Assembly (NCBI GenBank): GCA_002862305.1
Contig: PKCS01000044.1
Location: forward strand, 35,888-99,887
Direction of reading: 5' to 3'
Source: Phycisphaerae bacterium
GTDB taxonomy: Bacteria > Planctomycetota > Phycisphaerae > Phycisphaerales > SM1A02
Length of the DNA stretch: 64,000 bases
Shown here in pieces: positions 1 through 10,490 of the stretch; the first letter of the stretch is position 1; each line of letters begins with the position of its first letter. Position numbers and translations under genes: made by a program. The notes beneath the pieces were generated by a model that had not been told where the DNA came from, made no database searches, and saw only the letters and a program-made list of their open reading frames with translations.

Positions 1-1632
<1,632 letters not shown>

Positions 1633-1715
1633 TCCTCGATCGGTCCCCGGAATCCACGGACTGCTCGCGCCCCAATTGTTTATGATTGGGCACTCACCAG
1701 TCCAGGAGTCCCTCC

Positions 1716-2999
1716 GTGGTCCTTTCCCCCAACGAAGTCCAGGTCATCGCGTCCCTCGTGGTGGTGGTGGTCCTTCTGCACCTGTTCCTCGGCGGATGCG
1801 CCTACTCGATCCTGCTCGAGCGAAAGCTGAGTGCCTGGATGCAGGATCGGGTCGGTCCCAACCGAGTGGGACCCCACGGCGCCTTCCAGCCGCTGGCCGA
1901 CGGCCTGAAGTTCCTCCTCAAGGAGGACTACAACCCCCGCGGGGTGGACAAGTGGCTGTTCCTGCTGGCGCCCGGCTTCATCATGATCCCGGCGATGATC
2001 GGCTTCGTGGTGGTTCCCTTCGCCCAGAAGATCGACGTCACCGGCCTGGTCCAGCTGGTCGGGGTCGCCCAGCCGAACACCGAGTACCTGGTGCGCCTGG
2101 TGGGGGCCGACATCAACGTCGGCCTGATCTACTTCGTGGCGGTCGGTTCGATCGGGGTCTACGGGGTGGTGCTGGGTGGATGGGCCAGCAACAACAAGTT
2201 CTCGTTCCTCGGGGGACTTCGCGCCAGCGCGCAGATGATCAGCTACGAGATCCCCATGGGCCTCGCCCTGCTGACGATCGTGCTGGTCTCGGGGACCATC
2301 AATCCCTTCGAGATCATCGCCCACCAGCAGTCGACCGCCTGGAACCTCCTCCAGATGCCGGTGGCCGCGATCCTCTTCTACGTCTGCATGCTGGCGGAGA
2401 GCAACCGCGCGCCCTTCGACCTCGCCGAGGCCGAGAGCGAGCTGATCGGCGGCTACCACACCGAGTACTCCTCGATGAAGTTCGCCCTGTTCTTCCTGGC
2501 CGAGTACTACCACATGATCGCCGGCGCGGCGTTCTTCACCATGCTCTTCCTCGGGGGCTGGTCGGTGAACCCCATCGCGGGGATCATCCCCTGGGACTTC
2601 ACGAACCCCGGCAACTTCTGGCTCCTGGGGCTGCTGCAGGCCGCGATCGTGCTGGTCAAGATGGCGGGACTCATCGCGTTCGCGATGGCCATCCGCTGGA
2701 CCCTCCCCCGATTCCGCTTCGACCAGTTGATGAAGCTCGCCTGGGAGGGCATGATCCCCACCGCCCTGCTGATGGTGCTCATGTGCTCCCTGTGGATCTT
2801 CCTCGGTTGGCAGGACTGGATGGTCCTCGCCTCGCTGGCGACCATCGTGATCGTCTTCACCGTCCATCCCTTCATGCCCCGGCAGCCGCACCCCAACCGC
2901 CGGATCAAGATCATCGGCAGTCGGTTCTCCCCCCTCGAGGACTCACCACCGCCGGCATCCGGCAGCGGGATGCCCGTGAACTCCCCGCTCTCGGACTGA
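1716..2999 (+). CDS. nuoH: NADH-quinone oxidoreductase subunit H
   Basis: Membrane subunit of respiratory complex I that helps form the quinone-binding chamber. The 427-residue protein is almost entirely transmembrane helices and contains the signatures [24 protein letters not shown] and [20 protein letters not shown] with the following [13 protein letters not shown]. The GTG at 1716 is chosen as start because AGGAG at 1704-1708 lies seven bases before it; an in-frame TTG at 1686 would add ten residues with no ribosome site. The C-terminal tail after residue ~400 is basic and proline-rich. No other nuo gene adjoins it, so it sits apart from a complex I operon, at least within this window. Confidence 0.95.
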   Translation: MVLSPNEVQVIASLVVVVVLLHLFLGGCAYSILLERKLSAWMQDRVGPNRVGPHGAFQPLADGLKFLLKEDYNPRGVDKWLFLLAPGFIMIPAMIGFVVVPFAQKIDVTGLVQLVGVAQPNTEYLVRLVGADINVGLIYFVAVGSIGVYGVVLGGWASNNKFSFLGGLRASAQMISYEIPMGLALLTIVLVSGTINPFEIIAHQQSTAWNLLQMPVAAILFYVCMLAESNRAPFDLAEAESELIGGYHTEYSSMKFALFFLAEYYHMIAGAAFFTMLFLGGWSVNPIAGIIPWDFTNPGNFWLLGLLQAAIVLVKMAGLIAFAMAIRWTLPRFRFDQLMKLAWEGMIPTALLMVLMCSLWIFLGWQDWMVLASLATIVIVFTVHPFMPRQPHPNRRIKIIGSRFSPLEDSPPPASGSGMPVNSPLSD

Positions 3000-3048
3000 C
3001 CGCTCCCGGGCCGGGATCCCAACGGCCCTCGCCCCCAGGATGATGCTC

Positions 3049-3255
3049 ATGGGACCGAGATACCTCATCGACGCCTTCACCGGACTGCTCCGGCTCGGCT
3101 GGTCCACCCGGTTCCGCCTGGGCTCCGCCTACTGGAAGTGGCGGGTCGAGACCGCCTTCGGGCCGGAACCCTCCCAGCACCCTCCTCTCTATAGAAGGAT
3201 GCGGATGGTGCTGGACTACGCCGCCTGGACCTCCCGGATGCGTCGTCTCCGGTGA
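3049..3255 (+). CDS. Small basic protein of unknown function
   Basis: A 68-residue protein rich in Arg, Trp and Tyr, with the core GLLRLGWSTRFRLGSAYWKW. It has no signal peptide, no clear membrane helix and no metal motif. Start 3049 is preferred over the in-frame ATGs at 3040 and 3043 because AGGA at 3037-3040 lies eight bases before it. It lies 49 bases after nuoH on the same strand and may be co-transcribed with it. Codon third positions are strongly G/C, like real genes here. I do not recognise the family. Amphipathic aromatic content would allow a membrane-surface or complex-associated role, but that is a guess. Confidence 0.6.
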   Translation: MGPRYLIDAFTGLLRLGWSTRFRLGSAYWKWRVETAFGPEPSQHPPLYRRMRMVLDYAAWTSRMRRLR

Positions 3256-3317
3256 GTCCCCGGCCCGAGCCACCGAAGGCGCTTCCGCCATCCGGTCAGG
3301 TTTCCCCGCCCACGCTG

Positions 3318-3323
3318 TAGACT
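3318..3323 (+). promoter_or_regulatory. -10 element of radA, probable leaderless mRNA
   Basis: TAGACT ends six bases before the radA ATG at 3330, so transcription should begin at or within a base of the start codon. There is no purine-rich ribosome site before the ATG and no convincing -35 hexamer. The same TANNNT-N6-ATG spacing recurs at five other genes in the window. Confidence 0.5.
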
Positions 3324-3329
3324 GGGCGA

Positions 3330-4841
3330 ATGGCCAAGGACCGGACCAGTTTCCTCTGCAGCGAGTGTGGCGCCGTCCAGGCCCAGTGGGCCGGTCGCTG
3401 TCCGGAATGCGGGGAGTGGGACGTGCTCGCACCCTTCACCGAGCCTGCGGCCGGGACCGATCCCGTCGAGGCGCGGATCGCTTCCACGGACCCCCGGGCC
3501 CCGGCCCCGACCGCACGGCCGATCACCTCCATCGAGCTGGGCGAGGTCCCCCGGATCGCCTCGGGCATCGAGGAGGTCGACCGGGTCCTCGGGGGGGGCT
3601 TCGTCCCGGGGGCCTCGATCCTGCTTGGTGGTGATCCCGGCGTGGGCAAGAGCACCCTGCTCATGCAGATTGCCGGGGCTCTCAGCCAGTCCGGGGGGGT
3701 GGTGCTCTACGCCAGCAGCGAGGAGAGCGCGGCCCAGGTCCGCCTTCGCGCCGATCGGCTGGGCGCCACGTCCCAGTCCGACGCATCGGAACGCCTGCTG
3801 GTCCTCGCGGAGACCGACCTGGGACGCATCCTCGCGGAGGCCCGTCGCGTCAATCCCCGGATCCTGCTGCTGGATTCGATCCAGATGACGTGGCTGGGGT
3901 CCTCCGGGGGCGGTACCGACGCCTCGCGGGCCGGGGCGGGCGCCGCCAGCCAGCTGAGGCGATGCGCGACCGAGCTGGCCCTGCTTGCCAAGCAGACGGG
4001 GATCACGGTCCTGATCGTCGGCCACGTGACCAAGGACGGCCAGCTGGCGGGCCCCAAGCTGCTGGAGCACCTCGTCGACGTGGTGCTTGCCTTCGAGGGC
4101 GATCGGCACCACCGACACCGGATCCTCCGGGGGGTGAAGAACCGGTTCGGTTCGACCCACGAGATCGGCCTCTTCCAGATGACCGGCGACGGGCTGGAAT
4201 CGATGAGCGAGCATTCCGTGCACTTCGACGAGGACGAGCGCCCCTCCCCCGGGGCCGCGATCGTGCCCACCCTGGCGGGCAGCCGGTGCCTGCTGGCGGA
4301 GATCCAGGCCCTCAGTGCCACCGGATTCCTGGGTTCCGCGAAACGTCGTGCTTCCGGCCTGGACGCCGCGCGGCTGGCGATGCTGATCGCGGTGCTCGAG
4401 AAGCACGGCGGGCTTCGGCTGGCCGATCAGGACGTGTTCGTCTCGGTGGCGGGGGGGTTGCGCATCCAGGAACCGGCGGCGGATCTCGCCGCGGCCCTCG
4501 CCATCGCGGGGGTGCACGCCGGCCGTGCCCTTCCGCCCGCGACCGCGGTCTTCGGGGAATTGACGCTTTCCGGAAAGGTCCGGCCGGCGTCCGGTGCCGA
4601 CCAGCGTGTCTCGGAGGCGATACGACGTGGTGCGCACAGCGTGCTGGTACCTGCCTCTCAGGTCGAGGACCTCCCGCAGGACCAGGCCGTTCGCGTGCAC
4701 GGAGTTCATCGACTCGTCGATGCGCTCGAGCACCTGATCGCACTCCCCTCGAGCCGACTTGAAGGGGCGTTGCCCGGTCAGGTAGAATCGTCCGGCCTTC
4801 CTTTGGAAGATGATGTGGCCCCCTTCGGGGCCTCACGTTGA
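3330..4841 (+). CDS. radA: DNA repair protein RadA (Sms)
   Basis: RecA-like ATPase that remodels branched DNA during recombination and repair. Domains in order: a C4 zinc finger at residues 10-27 (CSEC...CPEC); a RecA-type ATPase with Walker A GGDPGVGKST at 100-109; the RadA-specific KNRFG motif at 270-274; and a Lon-protease-like C-terminal domain. At 503 residues it is somewhat longer than the usual ~450-460; the excess is in an extended linker after the zinc finger and a low-complexity tail. The last ~25 codons overlap a possible outward promoter (4759-4788). No ribosome site precedes the ATG; see the -10 element at 3318. Confidence 0.96.
   Translation: MAKDRTSFLCSECGAVQAQWAGRCPECGEWDVLAPFTEPAAGTDPVEARIASTDPRAPAPTARPITSIELGEVPRIASGIEEVDRVLGGGFVPGASILLGGDPGVGKSTLLMQIAGALSQSGGVVLYASSEESAAQVRLRADRLGATSQSDASERLLVLAETDLGRILAEARRVNPRILLLDSIQMTWLGSSGGGTDASRAGAGAASQLRRCATELALLAKQTGITVLIVGHVTKDGQLAGPKLLEHLVDVVLAFEGDRHHRHRILRGVKNRFGSTHEIGLFQMTGDGLESMSEHSVHFDEDERPSPGAAIVPTLAGSRCLLAEIQALSATGFLGSAKRRASGLDAARLAMLIAVLEKHGGLRLADQDVFVSVAGGLRIQEPAADLAAALAIAGVHAGRALPPATAVFGELTLSGKVRPASGADQRVSEAIRRGAHSVLVPASQVEDLPQDQAVRVHGVHRLVDALEHLIALPSSRLEGALPGQVESSGLPLEDDVAPFGASR
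4759..4788 (+). promoter_or_regulatory. Sigma70-like promoter inside the radA 3' end
   Basis: TTGAAG (4759-4764), an 18-base spacer, then TAGAAT (4783-4788). A start near 4795 would give a ~405-base leader ahead of the first porin, or a separate small transcript. Inferred from consensus only. Confidence 0.4.
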
Positions 4842-5199
4842 GCCCTCGGAGGGGCGTCTCCGAGGTGCATTTCCTGCCGTACGGCACCAAGAGGGTCAAG
4901 AATCTGGCGAATGCGGATCAACTGGGAAACCGAATAACCCTGCAAAGTCATGCCCAGCCGTTCTTTATGCATCAGTTCGAAGCGAGCGGGCCATGCACAC
5001 AATTCCTTAACACTTTCTAAACTGTTTCTGAACAGTCCAATTTTACTGTTCCGCCCCATGGGCTTGCCGACATAGGCACCCATGCAAGAGCAACCGTCCA
5101 ATCCGTACCTCGGTGGTACGGGCACGAACGGACGGGTGGATGGATTAGGTCTCGGGTTCGCCTGAGCCGACCCCGAACCTATTCTGGAGAGTCGATCTG
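4842..5199 (+). other. Non-coding leader region before the porin array
   Basis: 358 bases without a credible gene, and clearly more A+T-rich than the flanks between about 4880 and 5060. It contains several perfect hairpins: CTCGGA/TCCGAG (4845-4850 with 4859-4864), ACTGTT/AACAGT with a TCTG loop (5021-5026 with 5031-5036), and CCGTACC/GGTACGG with a TCGGT loop (5103-5109 with 5115-5121). ACTGTT recurs at 5045-5050. Another GC hairpin (GGCCCC-CTTC-GGGGCC, 4817-4832) lies at the end of radA. The region probably holds the promoter and a regulated 5' leader for the first porin. No known riboswitch class was recognised. Confidence 0.45.
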
Positions 5200-6687
5200 A
5201 TGACGATGATCAGAACTACCGGGCTCCTTACTGGAGCCATCACCCTGGCGTTCACCGGCATTGCTGGTGCGTCAGACAACGACAACGCGTCCATTGACGC
5301 CCTGCGTGCCGAGCTCAACGAGCTTCGTGCACAGAACAACAGCCTTGTCGCCCGCGTTGATGCGCAGGACGCCGAGTGGCTCAACGAAGAGCGCGCGAGC
5401 GAGATTCGTGGCATCGTCCAGGACGTCCTGGCCGACAGCCAGAGCCGCACCAGCCTCCAGGACAGCGGCATGATGGCTGGCTACAAGGCCGGCAAGGGCT
5501 TCTTCCTGAGCAATCAGGATGGCAGCTTCAGCCTCAACGTCAGCGGCCAGCTGCAGACCCGCTGGGTGTTCAACAACAACCCTGATCCCCTCGTAATCGG
5601 TGCTGGTGGCGAAATCACCAAGCAGAATTCCGAGGAGACGAACTGGGGCTTCCAGGTACGCCGTGCCAAGGTTCGATTCCAGGGCAACGTCGTCGATCCC
5701 AGCTGGACCTACCAGATCAACGGCTCCTTCGAGGGCCCCGACAACGCCCTCGGCAACCCCACCAACGGCGGCACCTTCGAATTCCAGGAGGCCTTCATCG
5801 CGAAGGAGCTCGAGAATGGTCTGGTCCTGACCTTCGGTCAGTTCAAGACCCCCTGGATGCGCGAAGAGCTGGTCGACAGCTCCCAGCAGCTCGCCGTCGA
5901 GCGCTCGCTCATCAACGAGATCTTCAACCAGGATCGTGCCGTTGGCATCATGGCCTCGTACCAGACCGATGACTGGAACATCGCCGCGTCGTACAACAAC
6001 GGCCAGCGAACCGCCGTCGAACAGAGCCAGCGCTACACCAACTTCTCCGACAACCCCACCAACTGGTCCTTCTCGGGCCGCTTCGAGTGGAAGATGTCGG
6101 GTGACTGGAGCGACTTCGACAGCTTCACCAGCTCCCCGGAGCAGCAGGAAGCCATGATGCTCGGTGTCGCCTTCATGGGTCAGCGGTACGACAGCAACGC
6201 CGGGAACGCCAACTTCCCCGTCTTCCCCGGTGTTGACCTCAACGGCACGACTGTCTGGGGCATCACTGGTGACTTCTCCGCCAAGTTCAACGGATTCAGC
6301 CTCTTCGTCTCCGGCGTCTGGCAGAACTACGACCCCAATAACGACGCCGACAGCTACGACCCCTGGGGCTTCGTGGTCCAGGGTGGCTACTCCCTCAACG
6401 ACGAGTGGGAGATCTTCGCCCGCTACGCGGAAGGCAACGCTTCCGTTGACAAGTTCTCTCAGCAGCAGAATGTCAACACCTTCATCACCGAAGGCGGCAA
6501 CCCCTCGATCCTGACCCTTGGTGCCAACTACTTCATCAACGACAACGTCAAGTTCACCGTTGACTGGGGCATCAACTTCGCCGACGCGCTTGACCTCTTC
6601 GGTGCGCCCTCGTCCGACACCGGATGGGAAAGCTCGGATGGCAGCAGTCAGTGGATCATTCGTGCCCAGCTCCAGCTGCTCTTCTGA
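5200..6687 (+). CDS. OprO/OprP-type outer-membrane porin, copy 1 of 4
   Basis: 495 residues. A signal peptide (cleavage probably after AGA, residue 24) is followed by a short coiled coil (about 32-55), a block with W60 and EIRGIVQDVLAD (68-79), and then a long beta-barrel region ending in the outer-membrane signal AQLQLLF with terminal Phe. The barrel resembles the phosphate-selective porin O/P family; the true substrate cannot be read from sequence. The coil may tether the protein to the cell wall, as proposed for other porins with N-terminal coils (inference). The start is supported by TGGAGA about ten bases upstream. A double hairpin terminator follows at 6726-6787. First of four tandem paralogues. 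Confidence 0.88.
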   Translation: MTMIRTTGLLTGAITLAFTGIAGASDNDNASIDALRAELNELRAQNNSLVARVDAQDAEWLNEERASEIRGIVQDVLADSQSRTSLQDSGMMAGYKAGKGFFLSNQDGSFSLNVSGQLQTRWVFNNNPDPLVIGAGGEITKQNSEETNWGFQVRRAKVRFQGNVVDPSWTYQINGSFEGPDNALGNPTNGGTFEFQEAFIAKELENGLVLTFGQFKTPWMREELVDSSQQLAVERSLINEIFNQDRAVGIMASYQTDDWNIAASYNNGQRTAVEQSQRYTNFSDNPTNWSFSGRFEWKMSGDWSDFDSFTSSPEQQEAMMLGVAFMGQRYDSNAGNANFPVFPGVDLNGTTVWGITGDFSAKFNGFSLFVSGVWQNYDPNNDADSYDPWGFVVQGGYSLNDEWEIFARYAEGNASVDKFSQQQNVNTFITEGGNPSILTLGANYFINDNVKFTVDWGINFADALDLFGAPSSDTGWESSDGSSQWIIRAQLQLLF

Positions 6688-6725
6688 GCCAGCGATCTGA
6701 GCACGTCTTAGAATCATCCACCCAA

Positions 6726-6787
6726 CGATCGCCCCTTGGGGCATCGAACGGCTCGGCCGGCCGGTTCCTCGGAACCGGCCGGTTTTC
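6726..6787 (+). terminator. Double-hairpin terminator after porin 1
   Basis: Hairpin A pairs CGAT-c-GCCCC with GGGGC-ATCG (6727-6745). Hairpin B is a 12-bp perfect stem, CCGGCCGGTTCC (6757-6768) with its complement (6771-6782), followed by TTTT. The same arrangement, with a changed but still paired hairpin A, follows porin 3 at 10433-10490. Confidence 0.75.
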
Positions 6788-6885
6788 TCATGCCCGGACC
6801 CGTCGCTCAGGGCCTCCCACGGTGGATTCGTCGCCGGCCGACCCTCATCCCCGGTTCGATTCGTGTACGGTCTGGCAGCGCGTGC

Positions 6886-6897
6886 AATGACGTCATT
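6886..6897. promoter_or_regulatory. 12-bp perfect palindrome, possible operator
   Basis: AATGACGTCATT lies 48 bases before the porin 2 start. A perfect 12-bp palindrome of mixed composition in otherwise GC-rich sequence is a plausible dimer-binding site for a regulator. No copy was noticed before the other three porins. Confidence 0.35.
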
Positions 6898-6945
6898 CCG
6901 CGTCCCCCCCTCCCCCGGTCCCCTCATGCTGGAGTGTTCAAACCG

Positions 6946-8625
6946 ATGAGTCACGCCTCAACCACCCATTTCGCTCTCGCCGCGGCTTCGGTCCTGCTGG
7001 CCACCAGCGCCCTCCATGGGCAGGTCTCCCTCGAGGCCCCGGTCGGTGCCACGCTGCAGGAGGATTCCCTGGAGGCGCTTCGTGCCGACTTCGAGGCACT
7101 CCGACGACACAACGAGGCACTCGAACGAAGCAACCAGTCCCTCGCGGAACGAAACGAGGCGCTCAGTTCAAGCCTGGCGGTCCAGAACCAGGACTGGCTG
7201 GACGCGGATCGAGTGGCCGAGATCCGTGGCATCGTCCAGGACGTGCTGGCGGACACCCAGGGCCGCACCAGCCTGCAGGACGGGGGGCTCTCGGCCGGCT
7301 ATTCAGCCGGAAGGGGATTCTTCATCGGCAGCCAGGACGGGTCCTTCAACCTCAACGTCAACGGCCAGCTCCAGACCCGCTGGGTGTTCAACCGGAATCC
7401 CGGGAGCACCCCCGGGGTCTCGGAGTCTGACTGGGGTTTCCAGGTCCGGCGGGCAAAGGTCCGCTTCCAGGGCAACGTCATCGACCCCTCCTGGACCTAC
7501 CAGATCAACGGGTCATTCGAAGGGCCCGACGCCCCCGGTCTGACGATCGGCGGCCCGGTGCAGGGGCCGGGTGGTGGCGCCCTCGTGACCGGCACCATCG
7601 GGGTCCGCTCCCCTTCGAATGGGGGGACGTTCGAGTTCCAGGAGGTGTTCATCGCCAAGCAACTCGAGAACGGCATCGTCCTGACCGTCGGCCAGTTCAA
7701 GACCCCGTGGATGCGCGAGGAGCTCGTCGACAGCTCCCAGCAGCTCGCCGTCGAACGGTCGGTGATCAACGAATTCTTCAATCAGGACCGAGCCGTCGGG
7801 GTCATGGCGAGCTACCAGTCCGACAGCTGGAGCCTGGCGGGTTCCTACAACAACGGGCAGGCGACCGCCGTCTACCAGGACACCCGCTACACCAACCTCT
7901 CCAACAGTCCCACCGACTGGGCGTTCTCCGCCCGGTTCCAGTGGAAGTTCACCGGAGACTGGAGCGACTTCGACAGCTTCACCAGCGACAACACCACCGA
8001 AACGGCCGTGATGGTCGGAGTCGCCGCGATGGGTCAGCAGTACGGCCTGAACTCGGTCTTCGCACGGGTGAGGAACGTCAACAACGCAAGTTCGACCGCC
8101 GACCTCAGCCTCGACTCAACCACGGTCTGGGGGGTGACTGCCGACATCTCCGCCAAGTTCAGCGGGTGGAGCATCTTCGCCGCCGCGGTGTGGCAGTACT
8201 ACGATCCGACCATCCAGAAGCGGGACACGGGTTCGGTCCCCCTGAACGCCTTTAACAACACCCAGAGTTTCGAAAGCTACAACCCCTGGGGCTTCGTGGT
8301 GCAGGCGGGGTACGCCCTGACTGCCGACGCCGATGGAAACGCCAAGTGGGAGCTCTTCGCCCGCTACGAGGAGGGCAACGCCGCCGATGATCGCTTCGAC
8401 TCGATCATCCCGGGGCAGTCGACGGTGGAGGGTGGCACGCCGTCGATCCTCACGGTGGGTGCCAACTACTTCTTCAACGACAACGTCAAGTTCACCGTCG
8501 ACTGGGGGATCAACTTCGCCGAGGAGATGAGCCTCTTCGCCCAGTCCCCCTCCGTCGCCGGCTGGGAATCCTCGGATGCCCCCGACCAGTGGGTCCTTCG
8601 TGCCCAGATGCAGCTGATCTTCTGA
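6946..8625 (+). CDS. OprO/OprP-type outer-membrane porin, copy 2 of 4
   Basis: 559 residues, with the same architecture as porin 1: a signal peptide (ASVLLATSALHGQ), a longer coiled coil with repeated Leu/Asn/Glu (about 45-85), the EIRGIVQDVLAD block, then a barrel ending AQMQLIF. The start at 6946 is chosen because CTGGAG (6929-6934) precedes it and the signal peptide starts there; the open frame runs further upstream but through terminator sequence. Relative to copy 1 it has extra loop segments (around PGLTIGGPVQGPGGG and again near the middle), the kind of change expected in surface loops of a porin. It carries its own terminator (8663-8689). Confidence 0.87.
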   Translation: MSHASTTHFALAAASVLLATSALHGQVSLEAPVGATLQEDSLEALRADFEALRRHNEALERSNQSLAERNEALSSSLAVQNQDWLDADRVAEIRGIVQDVLADTQGRTSLQDGGLSAGYSAGRGFFIGSQDGSFNLNVNGQLQTRWVFNRNPGSTPGVSESDWGFQVRRAKVRFQGNVIDPSWTYQINGSFEGPDAPGLTIGGPVQGPGGGALVTGTIGVRSPSNGGTFEFQEVFIAKQLENGIVLTVGQFKTPWMREELVDSSQQLAVERSVINEFFNQDRAVGVMASYQSDSWSLAGSYNNGQATAVYQDTRYTNLSNSPTDWAFSARFQWKFTGDWSDFDSFTSDNTTETAVMVGVAAMGQQYGLNSVFARVRNVNNASSTADLSLDSTTVWGVTADISAKFSGWSIFAAAVWQYYDPTIQKRDTGSVPLNAFNNTQSFESYNPWGFVVQAGYALTADADGNAKWELFARYEEGNAADDRFDSIIPGQSTVEGGTPSILTVGANYFFNDNVKFTVDWGINFAEEMSLFAQSPSVAGWESSDAPDQWVLRAQMQLIF

Positions 8626-8662
8626 GCCGACCCCCGGCTCGATCGCGACCCACCTCTGAACG

Positions 8663-8689
8663 ACCGCCCGGCTCCGCGAGCCGGGCGGT
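8663..8689 (+). terminator. Hairpin terminator after porin 2
   Basis: ACCGCCCGGCTC (8663-8674) pairs perfectly with GAGCCGGGCGGT (8678-8689) around a CGC loop, followed by the weakly T-rich CTGTCTCTC. Its sequence is unrelated to the double-hairpin cassette after porins 1 and 3. Confidence 0.65.
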
Positions 8690-8731
8690 CTGTCTCTCGT
8701 CCAGGCCCTCGGGCGACCAGATGGCGTTTTG

Positions 8732-8760
8732 TTGAGATCCTCCGAGCGTCGAGTTAAGAA
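8732..8760 (+). promoter_or_regulatory. Sigma70-like promoter before porin 3
   Basis: TTGAGA (8732-8737), a 17-base spacer, TAAGAA (8755-8760). It would give a leader of about 125 bases containing the hairpin at 8804-8822. Confidence 0.42.
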
Positions 8761-8803
8761 TGCTCGAATCGAATCTTTCCAACGTGTAAGGAATGTGATC
8801 CAT

Positions 8804-8822
8804 CTTGACGGTTTTCGTCAAG
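8804..8822 (+). promoter_or_regulatory. Leader hairpin before porin 3
   Basis: CTTGACG pairs perfectly with CGTCAAG around GTTTT. It is not followed by a T-run, so it is more likely a leader structure or inverted-repeat operator than a terminator. Perfect leader hairpins also precede porins 1 and 4. Confidence 0.4.
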
Positions 8823-8890
8823 ACCCCGGGATCCGGCTCGTCGATCCGGTTCCGGCCATCCCGAACTGTCCACAATAGAGCGATCACATC

Positions 8891-10393
8891 ATGACTCATG
8901 ACCTGAAGACCCTTGCGTGCTGCACCCTCATGGCCCTCCTGGCCGGCACAAGCGTGTCCCACGGCGGCCCTCCACCCGCCGGTCCCGATTCGACGGATTC
9001 CATCGAGTCGCTCCGGGCGGACCTCGAGGCCCTGCGCCTCCACACCGAGTCCCTGGAACAGCGCAACGAGGCGCTCGGGGCCAGCCTCGAGACCCAGAAC
9101 CGGGACTGGCTCAACGCCGAGCGTGCCGCGGAGATCCGGGGGATCGTCCAGGACGTCCTCGCGGACAGCCAGTCGCGGACCAGCCTGCAGGACTCCGGCA
9201 TGATGGCCGGGTACAAGCCGGGCAAGGGGTTCTACATCGGGAACCAGGACGGCTCCTTCTCGCTTCAGATCACCGGACAAATCCAGACTCGCTGGGTGCT
9301 GAACTACACCAAGCAGAGCTTCGCCGATCGAGGCACCAACACCGAGAACAGTCCCAAGACGACCTGGGGATTCCAGATCCGGCGGGCAAAGGTGAAGTTC
9401 AAGGGGAACGTGATCGACAAGAGCTGGAAGTACGCCATCAATGGTGCCTTCGGGAGTGACGGCATCTTTGATTTCGAGGATGTCATGCTCTCGAAGGTCT
9501 TCGAGAACGGCGTCACGATGACGCTCGGTCAGTTCAAGACGCCCTGGCTGCGGGAAGAACTCGTCAGCAGTTCCCGCCAGCTGGCGGTCGAGCGTTCGGT
9601 CGTCAACGAATTCTTCAATCAGGATCGTGCCGTCGGCCTCTTTGTCGCCTGGAAGAACGACGACTGGTCGCTGGCCGGTTCCTACAACAATGGTCAACGA
9701 ACGCTGCTCAACGCCGACGAGCGCTACACCAACTTCCTCGACAACCCCACCAAGTGGGCCTTCTCAGCACGGGCCGAATACAAGTTGTCGGGAGACTGGA
9801 GTGATTTCAAGGGGTTCAACGGTGGAATCGATCAGGATCAGGCCGTGATGATCGGGGTCGCGTTCATGGGTCAGCAGTACAACGATCAGGTGATTGATGG
9901 CTCGATTCCAGGTGCGCCGACCATACCGGTCGAATACGACAACTCCACCGTCTGGGGCGTCACCGCCGACATCTCGGCGAAGTTCCAGAACATCAGCTTG
10001 TTCGCGGCCGGAGTCTTCCAGAGCTATGACACCAAGGGCAGCGAGAAGAATCAGGGATTCGATCTCTCCGAGTATGCACCATGGGGATTCGTGGTGCAGG
10101 GAGGCTGGTCGGTCAATGATGAATGGGAACTCCTCGCTCGCTATGAAAACGGAAACGTCCCGATCGAGGACCTGAAGGTTGCAGGCGCCCCCCTCGACAC
10201 CCGCGGGGGCGTCGCCTCGATCCTGACCGTGGGCGCCAACTGGTTCCTCAACAGCAAGGTCAAGTTCACCGCGGACTGGGGAATCAACTTCGCCGACGAC
10301 CTCAACACCTTCGACGATCCCGGGGACGGTTGGCGTGACTCGGGTACCAGCGATGAATGGGTTCTTCGCGCCCAGCTCCAGCTGCTCTTCTGA
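8891..10393 (+). CDS. OprO/OprP-type outer-membrane porin, copy 3 of 4
   Basis: 500 residues. Signal peptide (CTLMALLAGTSVSHG), coiled coil, EIRGIVQDVLAD block followed by SRTSLQDSGMMAGYK, and a barrel ending AQLQLLF. Length, the SQSRTSLQDSGMMAGYK segment and the downstream terminator cassette all link it more closely to copy 1 than to copy 2, which lies between them. The ribosome site is weak (TAGAG about ten bases upstream). Codon use relaxes toward A/T in the second half (for example around residues 280-420) compared with neighbours, which may reflect a different history or selection on expression. Confidence 0.87.
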   Translation: MTHDLKTLACCTLMALLAGTSVSHGGPPPAGPDSTDSIESLRADLEALRLHTESLEQRNEALGASLETQNRDWLNAERAAEIRGIVQDVLADSQSRTSLQDSGMMAGYKPGKGFYIGNQDGSFSLQITGQIQTRWVLNYTKQSFADRGTNTENSPKTTWGFQIRRAKVKFKGNVIDKSWKYAINGAFGSDGIFDFEDVMLSKVFENGVTMTLGQFKTPWLREELVSSSRQLAVERSVVNEFFNQDRAVGLFVAWKNDDWSLAGSYNNGQRTLLNADERYTNFLDNPTKWAFSARAEYKLSGDWSDFKGFNGGIDQDQAVMIGVAFMGQQYNDQVIDGSIPGAPTIPVEYDNSTVWGVTADISAKFQNISLFAAGVFQSYDTKGSEKNQGFDLSEYAPWGFVVQGGWSVNDEWELLARYENGNVPIEDLKVAGAPLDTRGGVASILTVGANWFLNSKVKFTADWGINFADDLNTFDDPGDGWRDSGTSDEWVLRAQLQLLF

Positions 10394-10432
10394 TCGCCTC
10401 CCCCTCGAGGCAGGCTCGAGACATCCACCCGA

Positions 10433-10490
10433 CGATCGCCTTCGGGCATCGGACGGCTCGACCGGTCGGTTCCTCGGAACCGGCCGGTTG
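10433..10490 (+). terminator. Double-hairpin terminator after porin 3
   Basis: Hairpin A': CGAT-c-GCC with GGC-ATCG around a TTCG tetraloop (10433-10451). Hairpin B': a 13-bp stem ACCGGTCGGTTCC (10461-10473) with its partner (10476-10488), including one G.U pair where copy 1 has G.C. Flanking bases (ATCCACCC before, ACGGCTCG between) match the copy after porin 1. Confidence 0.7.

Noticed and set aside
4778..5125. Minus-strand frame of 115 residues before the porin array
   Set aside because: Its third positions do not show the G/C bias of real genes, it overlaps the radA end, and the region looks like a leader with hairpins.
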